A stretch of 64,000 bases of DNA from Bacillota bacterium. GTDB taxonomy: Bacteria > Bacillota_E > JAJZYS01 > JAJYTV01. Positions 37,061 through 46,012 of the stretch are shown here, piece after piece (the stretch's first letter is position 1; each line of letters begins with the position of its first letter). A program made the translations under genes and the position numbers. The stretch lies in NCBI GenBank assembly GCA_021845645.1, contig JAJZVM010000013.1:1-64000 (forward strand), in the 5' to 3' direction. The notes under the pieces are model-generated. The model saw nothing but the letters and a program-made list of their open reading frames with translations. It had not been told where the DNA came from and made no database searches.

Positions 37061-40000
37061 TCAGTAGTTGAACTGGAATGTGATTGCGGAGCCGGTGGTG
37101 GGAGCGAACGTGAGGGTCGCGGTGCCGCTCGTGCCGGCGGTCCAGCTGAGTGTGTCACCGGAAACCCCGGTGCCGGTGAGCGAACCCGTCACGCTCGGCG
37201 TGAAGGTCACACTGTTGGCGCCGTTCTGCGCGTTCACGTAGCCCAGGAAGTAGGCAGGCGTCAGGTCAACGGTCTCCGACGTGCTGTCCACGTAGTAGAC
37301 AGGCACCGAGGTCGACCCGGCCGGCACTACGATCGCTTCCTCCGTCGCACCCGAGGAGGTCGAGCGGAAGGAGCCAGTCGCCACGACCGGGAGCGCCACG
37401 ACGTACCCGTTGTACGTGTACGTGTTTCCGCTGACCGTCGTGCTGCCCGGCTGGTACGAGGAGTTGCCGTAGGCGTCAACACCGCTCAGGGTCAGTGCCA
37501 GCGGCGTGTCGGCCGTGACGGTCTCACCGTTGGTGGCGTTGTTGTTGCTGCTGTCAAGCAGCGCGAAGTTGCTGATGTCGCCAGGAACCACGCTGAGTGC
37601 CGCAGTGGTCTTCGGGGAGCCCGGAGCAGACGCGTCGGTGGCCGTAACGCTCACCGAACCGCTGCCAGTCGCCCAGAAGTCGATTACCGCGCTGAGCGGG
37701 GCCAACTTGGCGAGTGTGGCGGACGTCGACGACTCGGTGGTCCCGGCAAGCGCGTTGGCCGAGCTGCTCGCAACCGCGCCGGTGCCGCCGAACGCGATGT
37801 CGATGGTGTCGCCGGTCGCAACGTTGTTGCCGTACTGGTCATTCGCGTAGACGGTGGCCTGGACTTCCTCGCCAGCCTGCGCGATGCCGTTGCTGCCGTT
37901 GTAGAGCAGGCCAGCGGCGATGGTCTCCAGGGTAACCGAGACACTGGTAGCCACGGTGCTCTCGACCGAGAAGCCGAAGGACACCGGACCGCTGGTGGGC
38001 AGGTTGGCCGACGCGGCGTTGTACTCACCCTGGGCGGTGACCGTGTACTGCGGCGTCGAGGTCGCAACGTACGCGGGCACGCTGGCGGTCACGGTCGCCA
38101 CACCACTGGCGTTCGTGTACGCCGTGCTCGCGGAGAGCGTAACGTTGGTGTTGCTGCTCGCGAACGTCACCGGGATGCCTGCGATCGATGCGTCGTTGCC
38201 CCAAGCGTCCTCGACCTGCGCGCTGATGGCGTCGGTCGGGTTGCTGGCGGCGATGACACTGGCGCCGGTCACGGAGAGCTGCGTCGGGGTGCCCGCAGTG
38301 ATCGTGAACTGGTCAGCCGCAGACGACGTGTAGCCGGGCTGCGCTACCTGAACGGTGTAGGTGCCGGCGTCAGCGCTGAAGCCGCTGGTCACGTCAGTGT
38401 TCAGGCTGTGGATGGAGAACGTGCCACCGACGGAGACGGTGGAGTTCGCGAGGAACTCGCTCGTGACGTTGGTGCCAGAGCTGTTCGTGATCGTCACCTT
38501 CGCGGTGGCGGGTCCGCCACTAGCTACCGGGTGCCCGTTGGCGTCAACCGCGCTAACGGAGTACTCAAGAGCGTTGGCGGAGTACGAGCTGCTCGTAGCC
38601 TCGAGGAGGTCCTGCGACACGCTGGTCGTGCTCGGCGCCGTCAGCTGGAGACCAGTGGCTGCACCGGAGATGACCGCCGTGACCGAACCCGTCGCAGAGG
38701 TCAGGTTGGTGCCGGTCACGTTCAACGTGATGGCGCCCGTCTGGCCCTGGAGGGCGTCAACGGTCACAGTGGCGACCTGGCTTGCGCTGTTGTCGCCAGT
38801 GTACGCGTAGCTGTGCGCGGTCGTGGTGCCGTCGGTGAACTCCGCCGGCCCGCTGATCGTCGCGGTGAACGGGTAGGTGCCGTACAGCATGGCGTTGCCG
38901 GTCTGGTCAACGACCTGTACGTCGAACACCGCCGGGTTGTTGCCGGTGTTGACGGAGACGTAGGAGCTCTCCGGGCTCACGCTGAGCGCGGTCGCCTCCT
39001 GCGCGGTGGTGGACACCGTAGCAGTGTAGCTGGACGCGTTCAATGCAGAGGGCTCGGTGGGGTCGGTTGCAGTCAGAGTGGTGGTCGCGCCCGGTACGTT
39101 TCCGCTGGTCAACGTGAACGTCGCGACGCCGTTGACGGCAGCGACGGTGACGTTGGTGTTGGCGGCAACGGGGTTAGCGCTCGTGGAGACCGACACACCG
39201 CCGGCAGACGCGTTGCTGCTCTCAAGCGAGATGTTGTCGGTGTTGTTCGCGACGACGTTGCCGTTGGCGTCGACGACGCTGACAGTCACGTTCGTCTGCG
39301 AAGCGTCATTGGCCACGACGGTCTTCGGCGCGGAGATCTTCAGTGCCGCAGCCGCACCGTACACGCCGATGGTCACGGAAGCGGTGTTGCCGCCGTTCGT
39401 GCCGGTCACGGTGTAGTTGCCCGCTGTCGACGCAACGAACGTGTTGCCGCTGATGAGCGCCTGTGCGGCGTTGGCGCCGGTCACCGCGTAGGTGGTCGTG
39501 CCCGCGCCGGTCGAGGAGAGCGTCACCAGCTGGCCAACCGCGACGTCGGTCGCGGAGGCCGTCACCTTGAAGCCAGCCGCGGCCTGGACGGCCTGGAGCT
39601 GCGCGATCAGGTGGGTCTCCTGGGCGGTCGTGAGGTAAGCCTCAGGGCCGAAGCTGCCGCTCGTGAAGCCGAGCATCAGCTTGAGGGAGTTGGCCTCCGC
39701 GACGTAGCCCACGAGGGCGGTCGGGATGGAGGCGTTGTCGGTGAAGGTCGTCGAGGTCTGGGTCGGGGTGTAGTTGCCACCCTCGTAGGCCTCAACAAGG
39801 ATCTTGGCGGCTTCGGCGCGGGTGATCGGCAGGGTCGGTCCGAAGAGACCCTTGGCGATACCGTTGATGAAGCCCTTCTGGTACGCAGCCTCGATGTAGC
39901 CGTAGTCCGCATTGGTCGACGGCACATCCGAGAAGTCGGGCGTCGACGGCGTGACCGGCTGGATGCCCAGCGACTGGTCAAGCTGCACAATGAAGTCGGC

Positions 40001-40102
40001 GCGCGTCTCGTTCGACGCGCCGGCTGCACTGGCTACGCCCATCGTCCCGAGGACCATGGCGGCCGTTGCAACGACCGACAAGATGGTCCGGAACTTGTGC
40101 AT
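37061..40102 (-). CDS. Probable main S-layer protein, N-terminal SLH domains and Ig-like repeats
   Basis: 1013 residues. The signal peptide is MHKFRTILSVVATAAMVLG..ASA; three SLH domains span about 30-185 (ITRAEAAKIL), then Thr/Ser/Ala/Val-rich Ig-like repeats ending in ITFQFNY. The ATG follows AAGGAGGAG. No Cys is visible and charged residues are scarce after residue 200. I call it the main S-layer gene because it is first in the array, has a long upstream untranslated region with inverted repeats, an excellent ribosome binding site, a strong terminator and a narrow codon choice (mostly C- or G-ending). This ranking is inference. Its Ser/Thr-rich repeats are possible O-glycosylation targets. 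Confidence 0.92.
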   Translation of the reverse strand: MHKFRTILSVVATAAMVLGTMGVASAAGASNETRADFIVQLDQSLGIQPVTPSTPDFSDVPSTNADYGYIEAAYQKGFINGIAKGLFGPTLPITRAEAAKILVEAYEGGNYTPTQTSTTFTDNASIPTALVGYVAEANSLKLMLGFTSGSFGPEAYLTTAQETHLIAQLQAVQAAAGFKVTASATDVAVGQLVTLSSTGAGTTTYAVTGANAAQALISGNTFVASTAGNYTVTGTNGGNTASVTIGVYGAAAALKISAPKTVVANDASQTNVTVSVVDANGNVVANNTDNISLESSNASAGGVSVSTSANPVAANTNVTVAAVNGVATFTLTSGNVPGATTTLTATDPTEPSALNASSYTATVSTTAQEATALSVSPESSYVSVNTGNNPAVFDVQVVDQTGNAMLYGTYPFTATISGPAEFTDGTTTAHSYAYTGDNSASQVATVTVDALQGQTGAITLNVTGTNLTSATGSVTAVISGAATGLQLTAPSTTSVSQDLLEATSSSYSANALEYSVSAVDANGHPVASGGPATAKVTITNSSGTNVTSEFLANSTVSVGGTFSIHSLNTDVTSGFSADAGTYTVQVAQPGYTSSAADQFTITAGTPTQLSVTGASVIAASNPTDAISAQVEDAWGNDASIAGIPVTFASSNTNVTLSASTAYTNASGVATVTASVPAYVATSTPQYTVTAQGEYNAASANLPTSGPVSFGFSVESTVATSVSVTLETIAAGLLYNGSNGIAQAGEEVQATVYANDQYGNNVATGDTIDIAFGGTGAVASSSANALAGTTESSTSATLAKLAPLSAVIDFWATGSGSVSVTATDASAPGSPKTTAALSVVPGDISNFALLDSSNNNATNGETVTADTPLALTLSGVDAYGNSSYQPGSTTVSGNTYTYNGYVVALPVVATGSFRSTSSGATEEAIVVPAGSTSVPVYYVDSTSETVDLTPAYFLGYVNAQNGANSVTFTPSVTGSLTGTGVSGDTLSWTAGTSGTATLTFAPTTGSAITFQFNY

Positions 40103-40199
40103 GCATTCTCCTCCTTCTACTCAAGATACTAGGGACAAAAGAAGTGCCAGGGACTCCGTCGGCCCCGTGGCATCCCCCCTTTCCCTGCGTGATGTTTCT

Positions 40200-40262
40200 C
40201 CGCCTGCGAAACCCCGCCTGGTTTAACTTCGTAACGAGGCTCCCGTTTTCCGGGACAGGCGG
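40200..40262 (-). ncRNA. Candidate folded leader element of the S-layer mRNA
   Basis: A seven-base-pair outer stem (CCGCCTG / CAGGCGG) encloses, on the minus strand, a hairpin TCCCG-GAAAA-CGGGA and a second stem GCCT...AGGC, so a three-way junction can form about 100 bases upstream of the start codon. The GAAA-like loop is typical of tertiary contacts. It matches no riboswitch consensus I know, including c-di-GMP-I. Only the pairing potential is seen. Confidence 0.35.
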
Positions 40263-40588
40263 TACCTGGGGTCATAAATAAGCGGCCGGAGGACGGGGCA
40301 GCGAAGCCCAGACCTGCCCTCGATTGGCTCAAGGGGTTGGGGTCTGGCTGTACAGGTCCTCTCGGGACATCGAGCGGTCTTCGCCACGATGGCCAAGAGT
40401 TCCTGCTGAAGCGCTCCTCTGGCGCCCCTGAGAGATTCCAGCCCGCGTGGGTTCTTGGACCACGCCATCCCCATAGACGCCGGACGTGCCAAGTTCTTTC
40501 GCCGCAAGCGCGAATTTCCCCAAAGGAAGGCCGCCCAAAGGGCAGATGTCGCCCCTTGTCGGCCGCATGACGCCTGGGTGGCATGCCG

Positions 40589-40650
40589 CCCTTGCGCCAC
40601 CTTGGACAATCTATGGCAGGGCAGAAGCCCTAATGATTGTAAGGCAAGGG
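40589..40650. repeat. Nested inverted repeat (long irregular hairpin)
   Basis: Three nested pairings share one axis: CCCTTGC (40589-40595) with GCAAGGG (40644-40650), ACAATC (40606-40611) with GATTGT (40635-40640), and AGGGC with GCCCT (40618-40631) around an AGAA loop. The pairing blocks are separated by internal loops. The strand and role are unknown; it may be part of the S-layer leader, a small RNA, or an operator. Confidence 0.4.
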
Positions 40651-40866
40651 GTGTCCGGGGGCCTACCCTTTAGGTGCCTCTCGGGACCGCATTCATGGAA
40701 ACTTCACGCTCTGCCCGAGGGATCTTGAGCGGCCAGTCGGCCGCCCTGTCGGCACGGCGTGAGCGCCTTGGTGCCGGGTCCCTGTACGTCCCCGCGTGCA
40801 GGTTCTAGACTTGAACCGCACGCGTTCATGCACTGCCGAGAGCATCTCCGGCGAAGGAGGAGACCC

Positions 40867-42000
40867 ATGTCCGAGTTCCGCCGCTTCGCGGACGACCATC
40901 TTAAGGACTTGCTTTCTTGCGTCACGGCGTTCGTCGAGCTCGAGTCGCCCTCTACAGACAAGGCGGCCCTGGACAGGGCCGGGCAGTTCCTCGCAGGCCG
41001 CTTCGAGCGGGACCTCGCCGCCAGGGTGGAGTGGTTCCCCGTGAAGGACCACGGGAACCACTTTGCCGCCCGCGTCGGGAGTGGCCACCGCCAGATCCTC
41101 CTCCTCGGCCATCACGACACCGTCTGGCCCGTGGGCACCATCGACCGCATGCCCTGCCGGGTCGAGGGCGATCGTCTCACGGGCCCGGGCGTCTATGACA
41201 TGAAGGGCGGTACGATCCAGGCCCTCTTCGCCCTGCAGGCCGTCGAGGCCCTGGGGCTCGGCAAGGACAAGACGTTCGTCTTCCTCGGCAATGCGGACGA
41301 GGAGATCGGCAGCCACACGTCGAGACAGGTCATCGAGGATCTCGCGCAGGCCTCGGAGTGCGTCCTCGTCCTTGAGCCCGGCGCAGGGATGCGCGGCGCG
41401 GCCAAGCTCTGGCGCAAAGGCGTCGGTGCCTACCGGCTCAAGGTGCAGGGCGTGGCGAGCCACGCGGGCGGCGCCCCAGAGAAGGGCAGGAGCGCCCTCC
41501 TCGAACTCGCACACCAGATCATCGACCTCCAGGCCCTGAACGACTTCGACCAGGGCGTCAACGTGAACGTCGGCGTGGCCTCCGGCGGTACGCGTTCGAA
41601 CGTCGTGCCGGCCCTGGCCGAGGCGCACGTGGACCTGCGCGTGCCGGACATGGCGGCCTACGCGGGCGTGCACTCCCGGATCATCCGCCGCCCCACCTTC
41701 GTGGACGGCACGTCGGTCGAGATCACGGGCGGCATCAACAGGCCGCCGATGAACGAGACGCCCGCATCGCGCAGGATCTACGAAAAGGCGGCCGCAGCAG
41801 CGGCCGCCGAAGGTGTCGATCTGCCTGTGGGTGGCGCCGGCGGCGGCAGTGACGGCAATTTCACCGCCGCTCTCGGCGTGCCGACGCTGGACGGCCTCGG
41901 CGCCGTGGGCTCCGGCGCCCATGCCGATCACGAGCACGTTCTCGTCTCCACCATCGCGCCGCGCGTCGCCTGGCTGGCGAGGTTCCTCGCGGATCTCTAG
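40867..42000 (+). CDS. M20 metallopeptidase, carboxypeptidase G2/glutamate carboxypeptidase-like
   Basis: 377 residues with the two-zinc M20 ligands: HHDTVWP (His, Asp), VYDMKGG (bridging Asp), NADEEIGS (catalytic and metal Glu) and a late His in SGAHADHEHV, with a dimerisation lid domain between. Members such as carboxypeptidase G2 remove C-terminal glutamate from folates and peptides. The ATG at 40867 is preceded by AAGGAGG. Frames from 40759 have no ribosome binding site. It runs convergent with the MmgE/PrpD gene and overlaps it by 4 bases. No signal peptide, so it is cytoplasmic. Confidence 0.88.
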   Translation: MSEFRRFADDHLKDLLSCVTAFVELESPSTDKAALDRAGQFLAGRFERDLAARVEWFPVKDHGNHFAARVGSGHRQILLLGHHDTVWPVGTIDRMPCRVEGDRLTGPGVYDMKGGTIQALFALQAVEALGLGKDKTFVFLGNADEEIGSHTSRQVIEDLAQASECVLVLEPGAGMRGAAKLWRKGVGAYRLKVQGVASHAGGAPEKGRSALLELAHQIIDLQALNDFDQGVNVNVGVASGGTRSNVVPALAEAHVDLRVPDMAAYAGVHSRIIRRPTFVDGTSVEITGGINRPPMNETPASRRIYEKAAAAAAAEGVDLPVGGAGGGSDGNFTAALGVPTLDGLGAVGSGAHADHEHVLVSTIAPRVAWLARFLADL

Positions 42001-43379
42001 GCCCGGGGCTGAGCGCGCATCTCTGCGAGCACCTCCCGGGCGCTGAGCTCGGGGAGCCCACGGATCGCCGTGAGAGCGTTCTCTGCGGCCTCTTCGGGCA
42101 AGGCCTGCAGTGCGCACTCCCGGAACTTCGCCGTGAGCTGCTCCTTCTGCAGCGGCCGATCCGGGTAGCCGACCGCCCTGTCCACCGTCGTCTCGAACAC
42201 CTGACCGCCCGTCGTGGTCACCCTGACGCGCGTGCGCGTATGCTGGAAACCCATGCGCTCGAACTCGGGGTCGACAGCCACCTGCACCTTGGGCAGGAAC
42301 GCCTGCACATCGCCTTCGAGCACGGCCTCGTCCGTGAACTCGCTCAGCCCGGCGCGCCGCCTGACGACCGCCGTGGCCATGCAGTACTCCATGCTGAACT
42401 TCGCTTCGAGCTCCGTTCTGGGTCGCTTGTAGAGGAGCGCGTTCGGCACGAGGGAGTGCGTGCCGACGTAAACCTCTGCGACGTCCTGCGGCCGAAGGTC
42501 CTGTGCCTGGACGATCTCGAGCGCCGCGTCGATCGCCGGATGCGACAGGGACCCCGACGGATAGGGCTTGATCGAGACGCCCGGCGCATGCAGGAAGAAG
42601 GGGTTGCCCAGGCGCCCCTCGATCTTGGCCGGGTCGTAGCCGCCGGCCGCCGCGCGGAAGAAGCCGCGCGGCGCCTCGAGGATCTCCTCGCTCGCGGTGA
42701 AGCCGCGCAGGGCGAGGAGCGCCGCAGTGACACCGCTTTGCGCCGCGCGCCCGGCGTGCAGGGGCTTCGTCATGGTGCCGAAGTTCTCGCGCAGCCCCGC
42801 CGCCATGCTGGCCGCGATGCCCAACGCCCGGCGCATCGTCGCCTCGTCGAGATGGAGGATGCTGCCCGCGGCGGCCGCCGCACCGAGGGTACCGATCGTG
42901 CCTGTGGAGTGGAATCCCTGCTCGTAGTGCCGGGGCGCGATGGCGTCGGCGATGCGGCAGGCCACCTCCACGCCGACGACGTAGGCGGTGATAAGCTCCC
43001 GCCCGCTTCGCCCGTGCTCCTCGCCAAGGGCGGCGGCCGCCGCCAGGACTGGCGTCGACGGATGCGTCAGGAGGCCGTAGACCGATCCCTCCGATGTGGC
43101 GAGCTGCGTGTCGTCGTAGTCGAGGGCGTGGCCCGCCACACCGTTCAGAAGCGCCGCCAGGGGTGCGGCGACTGCGTCCTCTGTGCCCACGACGCGCGAC
43201 GCTCCCGGCGGCTCAGCGTAGACCGAGCGCGTGATGACGGACACCGGTGCGGGGCTTCCCGCCAGCATGACGCCGAAGGTGTCGAGGATGTGGTCGAGCG
43301 CGATCCTGCGGACATGGTCGTCGAGGTTCTGCCACGTCGTCTGGACGGCGAAACGTGCCAGTTCATGCGTGACACCCAT
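41997..43379 (-). CDS. MmgE/PrpD family protein
   Basis: 460 residues of the MmgE/PrpD family (2-methylcitrate dehydratase, cis-aconitate decarboxylase, iminodisuccinate epimerase and relatives). Recognisable parts are ALDHILDTFGVMLAGS near the N-terminus, AGHALDYDDT, HPSTPVLAAAAALGE, GFHSTGTIGTLGAAAAAG and IKPYPSGSLSHPAIDA. It acts on small di- or tricarboxylic acids. Because no prp genes are present, 2-methylcitrate is unlikely to be the substrate. The ATG at 43379 is preceded by AAGGAGG. It is the last gene of the transporter/M20/FolC-like group, 23 bases after the ligase gene. Confidence 0.87.
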   Translation of the reverse strand: MGVTHELARFAVQTTWQNLDDHVRRIALDHILDTFGVMLAGSPAPVSVITRSVYAEPPGASRVVGTEDAVAAPLAALLNGVAGHALDYDDTQLATSEGSVYGLLTHPSTPVLAAAAALGEEHGRSGRELITAYVVGVEVACRIADAIAPRHYEQGFHSTGTIGTLGAAAAAGSILHLDEATMRRALGIAASMAAGLRENFGTMTKPLHAGRAAQSGVTAALLALRGFTASEEILEAPRGFFRAAAGGYDPAKIEGRLGNPFFLHAPGVSIKPYPSGSLSHPAIDAALEIVQAQDLRPQDVAEVYVGTHSLVPNALLYKRPRTELEAKFSMEYCMATAVVRRRAGLSEFTDEAVLEGDVQAFLPKVQVAVDPEFERMGFQHTRTRVRVTTTGGQVFETTVDRAVGYPDRPLQKEQLTAKFRECALQALPEEAAENALTAIRGLPELSAREVLAEMRAQPRA

Positions 43380-43402
43380 CGCCTGAACGCCTCCTTGCAG
43401 TC

Positions 43403-44713
43403 CTATCCGTAGATGTGCCGAGGATCCACCCCAAAGTGGCGCAGGACTTCCGCCACGAGGGATTGGGTGCCGAGCACGAGTACGGTCCCCATGGGGCCCG
43501 CGAGCCGCGATGCCTCGCTCAGCGCCTCCGGTACCGCCGTCACCTCCGTCGCCGGCGCGAAGCTCTGCGCGAACGCGAGAGCGTCCTGCGGGTAGCGGAG
43601 CCTCAGGGTGGCGGTGCGGGTGATGACGATCCGATCCGCCGCCGCACCCGCCGCCGCGATGACCCCGCGGTAGTCCTTGTCGGACGGCACGCCGATCACC
43701 GCGACGAGGGGGCCCGCGCCGCGATCCTGCGCGAGCCGCACCGCGGCCTCGGCGGACTCCCGCACGATCGCCCCGTCGACGATCACGGCGGGCCCCTCGC
43801 TTACCTGCTGCAGCCGACCGGGAAGCTGGAGCTCCGCCCAGCGGGGCCTTTCGATCGGTGCTCCTGCGAGCTCCTCGGCCGCCGCCAGGGCGAGCGCCGC
43901 GTTCGCCGCCTGATAGGGGCCGGCCGGACGGAAGGCAAAGCTCCTCGGCGTCCTGGCCCTCGGCGTCACAATGGAGACCGTGGGCGGCAAGGGTTCGCCT
44001 CTGAGATCCTCGCCCTCGCAAAGAAGCCTCGCCCCGAGGAGCTCGGCCCGCGCGGTCAGGGCGGCCATGGCCACCGGGTCCTGGGATGCGCTGACGGCCA
44101 GGCCCCCGGGCGGGATCGCCCCCGCCTTGTGCCGCGCCACGTCCCTGAGCTCGGGCCCGATCTCCCCGAGATGTTCACGGCGCACCGTCGTGATCGCCGC
44201 GACGCGATGGCCGAACCTTGTCGCCTCGTCGAGAAGCCCACCGCGTCCCGCCTCGACGACCGCCGTGTCGATCCCCTGCCGCTGGAACCAGCGGAAGGCG
44301 AAGAGGAGGTGGATCCCCGAGGGACCGAGGTAGACGCCAGACGGCAGCGTGGCCGCATACCGCTCCAGGAAGGGACGCAGGCCATAGGCGATGTCGAGGA
44401 GCTCCTCGTCGCCGATGGCCTGTCCGTCGATGCGCATGCGCTCTGTCATGTGGATGAGGTGCGGCGAGGTCACGAGCCCGCACCGCCGCCCCGTGCCGCT
44501 CAGCGCGGCCGCGCTGAGCGCGGAGACCGATCCCTTGCCCTTGCTGCCCGTGACGACCAGGAGATCCTTCGGCGGCAGGATGCCGGCGAGATCCGCCAGT
44601 TCCCGGACGAGTCCAGGGTGCCGCGCGATGTCCTTCGCACCGCCCGCCGCGGCTCCAAGGTAGCTTTCGTAGACGAACCCGAGGGACTGCTCCAGTGACG
44701 AGTCCAGTGCCAT
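43403..44713 (-). CDS. FolC/Mur-ligase-like amide ligase, divergent
   Basis: About 436 residues with folylpolyglutamate synthase architecture: P-loop TGSKGKGSVSA, SPHLIHMTERMRIDGQ, AVVEAGRGGLLDEATRF, and a central LGEIGPELRDVARHKAGAI. Such enzymes join a carboxylate to an amino acid using ATP. Two hallmark sites differ: TGTNGKGS is TGSKGKGS, and the usual DGAHNP of FolC is VDGAIVRES, lacking His-Asn-Pro. It is therefore probably not a standard folate enzyme. The start is unclear: ATG at 44713 lies only two bases after GGAGG, CTG at 44707 has ideal spacing, and ATG at 44740 has no ribosome binding site. Confidence 0.78.
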   Translation of the reverse strand: MALDSSLEQSLGFVYESYLGAAAGGAKDIARHPGLVRELADLAGILPPKDLLVVTGSKGKGSVSALSAAALSGTGRRCGLVTSPHLIHMTERMRIDGQAIGDEELLDIAYGLRPFLERYAATLPSGVYLGPSGIHLLFAFRWFQRQGIDTAVVEAGRGGLLDEATRFGHRVAAITTVRREHLGEIGPELRDVARHKAGAIPPGGLAVSASQDPVAMAALTARAELLGARLLCEGEDLRGEPLPPTVSIVTPRARTPRSFAFRPAGPYQAANAALALAAAEELAGAPIERPRWAELQLPGRLQQVSEGPAVIVDGAIVRESAEAAVRLAQDRGAGPLVAVIGVPSDKDYRGVIAAAGAAADRIVITRTATLRLRYPQDALAFAQSFAPATEVTAVPEALSEASRLAGPMGTVLVLGTQSLVAEVLRHFGVDPRHIYG

Positions 44714-44767
44714 GACCTCCAGGGCCGCAGGGCCCGCCATCTCGGCACGACTCTAGCCCAAATGCCC

Positions 44768-45964
44768 CTACTGTGGAAGGTCCGCGCCGGTCGTCCTGAA
44801 GCTCTCCCATGCCTCCTGCACAAGCTCGGGATGCAGGAAGAGGTCCGCCGCAGCGTGCGCCAGGGACTCCGCGACGTGCAGCATCGCCTCCTGGCCACGC
44901 GCGCTGCGCGCGGCCTCGGCGAACTCGCGCGAGTGGCCGGCGACACCGTCCGGCGCGATGGCCACGTAGGGATGGATGGCGGGCAGCACGAGCGAGACGT
45001 TGCCGATGTCCGAGGAGCCCGTGCCGCCCCTGAGGACCGGCTCCTCGATCTGCTCGCCCGTCTCCCCGAGGTACTTGCCGAAGAGGTTCGCGAGCACGCG
45101 ATTGTTCTTGCGCTCGGCGTACATCTTCCCCACCTCGAACTCCACCCGCACACCGGATGCCGCCGCGGCCGCCTCGGCGCAGGTCTTGACCCGCTGCCAG
45201 AGCTTCTCTGCACGGTCCATGGTCAAGGCGCGCACCAGGAACGCGCCTTCGGCATACTCCGGCACGATGTTCGGCGCGTCGCCGCCATGCGTGACGATGC
45301 CGTGGATGCGGGCCGTCTCGGGCATGTGCTGGCGCAGGCCGTCGATCATCACGAAGGTGTGGATGAGGGCGTTCAGGGCGTTGCGCCCGAGCTCCGGGCT
45401 GCCGGCGGCGTGGGCCGCCTTGCCGTAGAACTTCATCGTGACGTGGGTCGAGGCGGTGGCGTGGCGGACGAGCCAGGTGTGGGTGCCGGGGTGGAACATC
45501 ATGGCGGCGTCGACGCCCTCGAAGGCGCCCTCGTCCACCATGATCACCTTGCCCCCTGCCCCTTCCTCGCCGGGGGTGCCCATGGCGAGGAGCTCGCCTG
45601 GAACGGCGCCGTCAAGCCCTGCAAAGGCGGCGAGCGCGCCGCCGAGCCCTGCGGTGGCGATCAGGTTGTGACCGCAGGCGTGACCCACCTCAGGCAGGGC
45701 GTCGTACTCCATGAGGATGGCGATCCGCGGCTTCTTGCCAAGGGTGCCGGCCCGGCCGATGAATGCCGTCGGCAGCGAGCCGACGCCCCTCTGCACCTCG
45801 AAGCCGTGCGCCCCGAGCGATGCCGTGAGCCGGTCGGCGGCATAGTGCTCGCGCATGGAGAGCTCCGGATGCGCATGCAAGTCAAGGCTCAGATCGACGA
45901 GCTCGTCTTTGAGTTCGGTCATCGCAGCGTGGATGCGTGCGTGGACCTCAGACTCCAGCGACAC
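44768..45964 (-). CDS. M20 amidohydrolase, AbgB/p-aminobenzoyl-glutamate hydrolase-like
   Basis: 398 residues. LDLHAHPELSMREHYAAD, EYDALPEVGHACGHN, GTPGEEGAGGK and the lid-domain segment KAAHAAGSPELGRNALNAL are typical of the M20D amidase/carboxypeptidase group, whose members hydrolyse p-aminobenzoyl-glutamate, hippurate-like or N-acyl amino acids. The start GTG at 45964 follows AAGGGGG. It sits directly after the permease genes in the same direction, so its substrate is probably what the transporter brings in. No signal peptide. Confidence 0.87.
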   Translation of the reverse strand: MSLESEVHARIHAAMTELKDELVDLSLDLHAHPELSMREHYAADRLTASLGAHGFEVQRGVGSLPTAFIGRAGTLGKKPRIAILMEYDALPEVGHACGHNLIATAGLGGALAAFAGLDGAVPGELLAMGTPGEEGAGGKVIMVDEGAFEGVDAAMMFHPGTHTWLVRHATASTHVTMKFYGKAAHAAGSPELGRNALNALIHTFVMIDGLRQHMPETARIHGIVTHGGDAPNIVPEYAEGAFLVRALTMDRAEKLWQRVKTCAEAAAAASGVRVEFEVGKMYAERKNNRVLANLFGKYLGETGEQIEEPVLRGGTGSSDIGNVSLVLPAIHPYVAIAPDGVAGHSREFAEAARSARGQEAMLHVAESLAHAAADLFLHPELVQEAWESFRTTGADLPQ

Positions 45965-46012
45965 GGGAATACCCCCTTGCCCAAGATGACGGGGAAGTGG
46001 AGATCGTGCGTT

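Larger units (their letters stand above)
40103..40866. other. Large intergenic region upstream of the main S-layer gene
   Basis: About 760 bases between the S-layer gene (minus) and an M20 peptidase gene (plus). Frames that stay open here lack ribosome binding sites and family resemblance, so I see no protein gene. It is rich in inverted repeats; the two best are listed separately. It should hold both divergent promoters and probably a long untranslated leader of the S-layer mRNA. Confidence 0.5.

Noticed and set aside
26638..40102. CRISPR or simple DNA repeats in the Ig-like genes
   Set aside because: The periodicity is at protein level (diverged Ig-like domains). DNA repeats are not identical and no regular spacers occur.
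40200..40262. c-di-GMP-I (GEMM) riboswitch
   Set aside because: A GAAA-type loop and a junction are present, but the conserved CACGCA...GCAAACC and GGACGCAAAGCC segments are missing.
40129..40609. Several 70-150 codon frames in the region upstream of the S-layer gene
   Set aside because: No ribosome binding sites, biased Arg/Gly/Pro composition and overlap with inverted repeats argue against coding.
40690..42117. Open frame of about 470 codons on the minus strand across the M20 peptidase
   Set aside because: Antisense to a gene with complete M20 metal ligands; no ribosome binding site and no family match.
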